NCBI GenBank assembly: GCA_028622995.1
Contig: JAJQJQ010000042.1
Coordinates: 1 to 64,000, forward strand
Length of the DNA: 64,000 nucleotides
Direction: 5' to 3'
DNA from: Panagrolaimus kolymaensis
Taxonomy: Eukaryota > Nematoda > Chromadorea > Rhabditida > Panagrolaimidae
Shown here in pieces: positions 60,301-64,000 of this stretch; within the stretch, counting starts at the first letter, position 1; each line of letters starts with the position of its first letter. A program made the position numbers and the translations under genes. A model generated the notes under the pieces. It was not told the origin of the DNA and ran no database searches. It saw only the letters and a program-made list of their open reading frames with translations.

Positions 60301-63300
60301 TGTTGCGGCATGATGGAATATCCAGCCGCGGGTTTGAAAACAAATTTCAAAAAAGACGAAATGAACATGGTCCTTGAAGCATAAAAATAGAGAAGGAAAG
60401 AAAATAAATAATTATGCTATAAAAAATAATAAACAATAATTATTAAAACTTCAAAAAAATAATATAAAAAATTAATTTGAGATTTAAAAGCCAAAAGTTG
60501 AAAAATATCGGAAACAAAGAAAATAAGATTTCGACCAAAAATAGATTTTGAGGAGGATAATTTTGTATAGGCAAGGGCTAAACCTACAGATATTATTGGC
60601 GCTACAGTAAACAGAAAAAGTTAAAATGAAAAAATATGGGAAAAAACTCTTCAAAAAACTTTTTAAAATTTGCACTTTACAAAAGCAAAATCTTTTTTCT
60701 CCAACTTAAAAAACAAAACAAAGAAAAAATAAAAGAGGTTCTTGAAAATATTCTTTCCAAACATTTCTTTAAAAGTAAAAATAGATATGTATTACTTTAC
60801 CATCCCAGAATTACAAAATATGAAAGTTACGAGTAAGTAAAGATAGAAAGAAAAAACTTTTTTCGAATGGTACCAAAATAAATTTGACGTAAGCATTTTA
60901 TTTTTTGGTTAGTAATTTTCTTAATTTTACCGGAATGCCCCATCTTTCAATAATGGTTTAAGGAATTTTTTTATTTGTAAAAACTATTTCTTTTATAAAT
61001 TTAAAGATTAGCTTTAATAATTTATTAAAAGACTTATCGAATTTAAAATAAATTCTATTCAAAAATTTGGGTTTTATCCTATTAAAGAAAATTTATTTTT
61101 TTGAATAGAAAAAAATATGGCACAGGAACGGGCTTAACAAAAAAAAAAGAGGATTACAATTAGCTACTATTTTTAGATGGCATTTTTTGATTAACCTTGA
61201 GTGCAAAGGTTGAATAATGAAAAGCTTGCAAAAATATAAAAGCAATGCAAAGCTATTTCAATGGTTCAGCAAAATATATGCATAAAATGAGAACTTAAAG
61301 CGACACAATATGCCTTCATCAAACAATTTTAAAAAAGACAAAAAAAGATTCCATTGGCATTCCTTAAAACCCTAAAATTTTCTAGCTTGCAAACCAATAA
61401 TCGCAACAACGATCGGATCTTGTTTTTATAATCAATTTTTAAATCGCTCCTTTTTTTTAAACACAATATAAAAACAAGATTGTTTGTTGTTACATTTCCT
61501 ATTTTTTACAACAAAAAATACATTTTTTTTTTGCTCTTCTTTTGCATTACAAAAAGCCGCTCAAAAATAAAACAACAAAAAGTGCATCGTTGTTTTTGTG
61601 ATTTATTTCCTTTCCTTTTTGTATTTTTTTTAACGAGCAGCTTCGACTTTAAAATAAGCATTTTTATTATTTGTTTGTGAAAAATAAATATGAGATGGCT
61701 GATCCATGACTAACATCTGTAAAAATTTAGTTTTAAACTCGCAATTATTTTTTTCAAAGTCACTTTATTTTTATAAATACTACAAGCAGCTTTTAAAAAG
61801 TAATAAAGAATGTTTTATATTTTTTGAGTTTATTTTGATTTAAATACTCTGTTATTATAATAAAGATTATGGAAAAGAGGCAATATTGCGAAAGTGATAA
61901 ACGCTAAAACACTACAATAAAAAATGATTCGGTCACAATAACAATGAGTAATAAATAAATAATTTTTTGTGAAAGTATTCTAGCACCAGCTTATGTCGAA
62001 ATTATGGAAAACAATTTCTAATTGTCATTTCTTTCGATGAATTCTTGTAAAAATATTAATGTGCTTTTCATTCTGTCTACCCGGGATTTCACCCAATTAA
62101 TCGCTGAATCTTTCAAAGAAAAAAAAATTTCGGCTATCAAATCTCCTTTGTCACCTTTGGATCTATGGATTTTACTTTTGTATTGACAACCAACAAAATC
62201 TTTAATATTCATTTTTTATAGCTACAGTATCCATTCATTTTCTTTAAATTCAGATATAATCTTTTTTACTACTAAAAAAATTCTTTTATAAGTAATCTGA
62301 AAATCGTTTTTCTTTCTTTCTTGATACTTTTCCATATTTTAATTAAGATTTACTCAAAATTATGGGATAACTTACATATGTCTTTAACAAATTAATTTTC
62401 TTTTCTTTTCTTTTTGTAGGATTCCCTCACAGATAAAGTCGAAGCTACAATACAAACTTTAATTTTGGCTGAACGGTATGAAGCTGTTGGACCTATTTGT
62501 CGTTTGGCTATTCCAATTTATGAAAAATTAAAAGATTTTAAGGTAAGTGCAAATTTAATCAAAGAAAAAAAGTCAATTTCCGTTTAATATTAAGAAAAGT
62601 GTAAAAAAAAACTATGGAAGCCATGCCACTTTTTTTTGTATTGTAGTTAGTTATGGCTGCTGACATTCATTGTTTTGTTTTTTTAGGATTATTTTTTACG
62701 TAACAACAATAATTTTTTTTTGAATATAAATGCTACCATAACCTCCATGTTGTAGTTAGTTTTTGTTGTGTGACGTAAATTTTTTTTTTAATTTAAGGAT
62801 TTGTATCTGCGATGATAATAACAATGAAAAAAAGAACAAAAAAAAGAAAAAAAGCAGCTTAGACAAATTTTAAAATTTTTGAAAGGTTTCAACTTTTAAA
62901 AAGTCATTAAAGAAGGGATTTAAAAAAGAGGGGTTAAAAATTTTCCATTGTTCAAGGTTATCAAATTTTTGCATGGTTTCAGGATTTCATTATTACACGT
63001 AAAAAAATATCGGAATGAGATCACTTTTTGGAGAAAAAATTAAGATGTCTGCATTTTTTTCGTTTTGTTTTTTAGTGAACTAATAAAGGATTACTGTAAA
63101 AAAGTAAAGTCAAAGCTTATTGTTTTAGAAATTTTGAGAGAGACAAAAGCTTTTATCGTTTTCGAAAAGGTTAAACCAAAAATAGAAAAACAATAGATTC
63201 GTTTTTTTATAAACAAAAAAGTGATGTTATTCAAGCCTCTCTGATTTTTTTTCATTGACATCAAAAAAATTAAAAATAATCCAAAAACGTTCGATTTAAA

Positions 63301-64000
63301 ATCCAAAGTTTAAAAAAATATATCAATAAATTTCCAATCTTGAAATAATTCATAAATTTCAGGCTCTTGTAAGCATTTACATGGAATTACAACAAGCATA
63401 TAGTCGAGCAGCCGAAATTAAAGCAAGTGGAAAACGTCATTTAGGAACATATTTTCGTGTGGTATTTTTTGGAAAATCTCATTTCGGGTATTAATCTTTT
63501 AACCTTTATTTATTTATTTTCTGATATCATTTTAACTTTCTTTTTACATTCCTTTTATTTATTTTTTTAGTGATGAAGACAAAACAGAATGGGTTTATCG
63601 TGAGCCAGGAATTACATCATTGGCGGAAGGATGTGAACGTATGATTCTTGCAAATCAGCAAGCATTGGGCCACGATCGAGTTCAATGTCTTCCTGAAGAT
63701 AAAATTGAACCCGAAACTCTTAAACCCAATGTTGCATATATTCAAATGACCCATGTTCATCCATCTTTAAAAGTTCCAAATAATATACAAAATGGAAATA
63801 ATAATTTATTAGAAAATGAAAGTCTCGAAGGAAAAATTGTTGGAAATAATGATTTAAAAGTTTCTACCAATGATCCCATGAGTTATGAACTTCATACAAA
63901 TATAAGAAATTTTTATTATGAAGAAAAATTAACTGATGAAACCGTGGATAAAGATGCACCTGAAATGGCTAGACTATCTTTGAGAAGGGTATATTTGACA
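45367..64000 (+). CDS. dock-11: DOCK-family Rho-GTPase exchange factor, zizimin (DOCK-D) type; 3' end outside window
   Basis: Guanine nucleotide exchange factor for Rac/Cdc42-type GTPases, cytosolic and membrane-recruited. First-exon isoform a: 45367-45572. Common exons: 50119-50203, 50259-50375, 50520-50683, 50745-50901, 51022-51415, 51479-52319, 52371-52722, 52779-53135, 53343-54158, 54341-55401, 55539-56164, 56614-57245, 62420-62542, 63363-63487, 63571 to the window end. Domains: an N-terminal DOCK-C/D segment (IDYEKFLAEK); a PH-like domain in exons at 50745-51415 (EGFVTVLP, KRRYCIIRRDENGGVFVELF); DHR-1/C2 at 52371-53135 (YNELINLLYVYPITLSYG); helical armadillo-like repeats; then DHR-2 starting near 56900 (RLAELHIQLADSY, AIPIYEKLKDF, RHLGTYFRVVFFG). 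The PH-like domain is why I prefer zizimin over DOCK-C. The Cdc42-binding end of DHR-2 is beyond 64000. All splice phases agree. Confidence 0.88.
48089..48942 (+). other. Alternative first coding exon b of the DOCK gene
   Basis: Starts ATG at 48089, three bases after TTTTTGCTTTTTCCAG, which looks like an SL trans-splice acceptor. It codes 284 residues and ends in a phase-2 donor (GAT AG|GTTTGT) matching the common exon at 50119. The content is disordered, Ser/Asn-rich and basic (KPKKRRAA, RSTSRGPSRGGGGGAKR), with many Ser-Pro sites. It cannot be an internal exon after 45572, because that join puts TAA in frame almost at once. Confidence 0.7.
49702..50021 (+). other. Alternative first coding exon c of the DOCK gene
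   Basis: ATG at 49702, 106 codons, and a phase-2 donor (CCA AT|GTATGA) joining to the same exon at 50119. It encodes a Pro/Ser-rich N-terminus (ALNWPPLLPPKIRR, SGSIRTPTKDPFG) unlike exons a and b. The nearest upstream sequence is a long AT-rich stretch with no in-frame acceptor, so it appears to be a separate start. Confidence 0.7.
58289..58840 (-). CDS. Nested antisense gene: secreted propeptide or small secreted protein
   Basis: Single-exon frame of 183 codons on the strand opposite the host DOCK gene, inside its largest intron. The best start is probably the ATG at 58795 (residue 16), which begins a signal peptide: MSPSIFPISMITIFILIIPP, then CYCA|P as a cleavage site. Directly after it lies KHRHRRQ, a furin or prohormone-convertase-type basic site. 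The remainder is soluble and helical (EDKAKLLQNLHNYIVKHAPD, SLELSKYAKQKIEMAL) and has no further cysteines. There are no obvious repeated amidated peptides, so it is not a classic FLP or NLP precursor. I do not recognise a family. The low-bias, non-repetitive sequence and the signal peptide argue that it is a real gene. Confidence 0.68.
   Translation of the reverse strand: MISKNILGERNTKTTMSPSIFPISMITIFILIIPPCYCAPNKHRHRRQLYALQTRHKQILNSNPKPIEFSGSLKDMDSLNAEDKAKLLQNLHNYIVKHAPDLITSERPKIPGIGIVDEKAIVNVAVNSNNENQESSNARINSSLELSKYAKQKIEMALTPQMAILKRKMSKTIRDQNPSPIIA
59996..60375. repeat. Perfect inverted repeat (about 127-bp arms, about 123-bp loop) in DOCK intron
   Basis: The left arm (59996-60124) and right arm (60248-60375) are reverse complements with no mismatch that I can find, including the GC-rich core AACCCGCGGCTGGATATTCC and its complement. 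The right arm on the plus strand stays open for about 40 codons and reads protein-like (KYWNKGFCILQCCGMMEYPA) to a TAA. This suggests that the arms derive from a coding exon. There is no target-site duplication and no transposon-like terminus. Confidence 0.85.
62543..63362 (+). other. DOCK intron, 0.8 kb
   Basis: Phase-0 intron between exons 62420-62542 and 63363-63487. AT-rich, with nothing recognisable inside. Confidence 0.7.

Larger units (their letters stand above)
57246..62419 (+). other. 5.2-kb DOCK intron hosting other features
   Basis: Donor GTTGGT after codon TTG (57243-57245) and acceptor TTTTTGTAG before GAT (62420), phase 0. Its length contrasts with most introns of this gene (45-450 bp). 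It holds the antisense secreted-peptide gene at 58289-58840 and the perfect inverted repeat at 59996-60375. The rest is AT-rich with no supported frame. Confidence 0.75.

Overview
The window is the left end of a nematode chromosome. Bases 1-10686 are an almost pure TAAGCC array, which is the C-rich strand of TTAGGC, the canonical nematode telomere repeat. Everything after it is AT-rich, intron-dense invertebrate DNA with short introns ending in TTTTTAG or TTTCAG. The protein families (SEC14/GOLD, TTLL11-type ligase, zizimin-type DOCK, insulin-like peptide) fit a nematode. I cannot name the species. All gene models were spliced by hand from consensus donors and acceptors with matching phase.

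Subtelomeric block (10.7-22.8 kb): there is no spacer between the telomere and the first gene. A minus-strand, ten-exon gene (starting at 13003) runs straight into the repeat at the last cysteine of its second zinc-finger-like module. Next come a coiled-coil/acidic protein gene (14625-16162), a tRNA-like palindromic element, a gene with stop codons in its 5' part (17452-18646), and an intact relative of the telomere-truncated gene (19699-22834). The truncated gene and this relative share an N-terminal domain, an acidic or low-complexity linker, and a C-x2-C...H-x-C finger. I do not recognise the family.

Conserved block (23.4-28.6 kb, minus strand): a SEC14-like CRAL-TRIO/GOLD protein and an NAD(P)-dependent extended-SDR reductase. 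A GC-rich 20-bp minisatellite lies between them.

Repeat block (28.6-32.6 kb): a 1.5-kb foldback element with arms of about 650 nt, and a 144-bp hAT-type MITE with a perfect 8-bp target-site duplication.

Signalling and cytoskeletal block (32.9-64 kb): an insulin-like peptide gene with an unusual A chain; a twelve-exon tubulin polyglutamylase of TTLL11 type (minus); a small secreted protein (minus); and a large DOCK-family (zizimin-type) guanine nucleotide exchange factor gene (plus) that leaves the window at 64000. The DOCK gene has three mutually exclusive first coding exons, all with phase-2 donors. Its 5.2-kb intron holds an antisense gene for a secreted peptide or propeptide and a perfect inverted repeat of about 127 bp. 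The genes do not form one pathway; the layout is a rapidly evolving chromosome tip grading into ordinary conserved genes.
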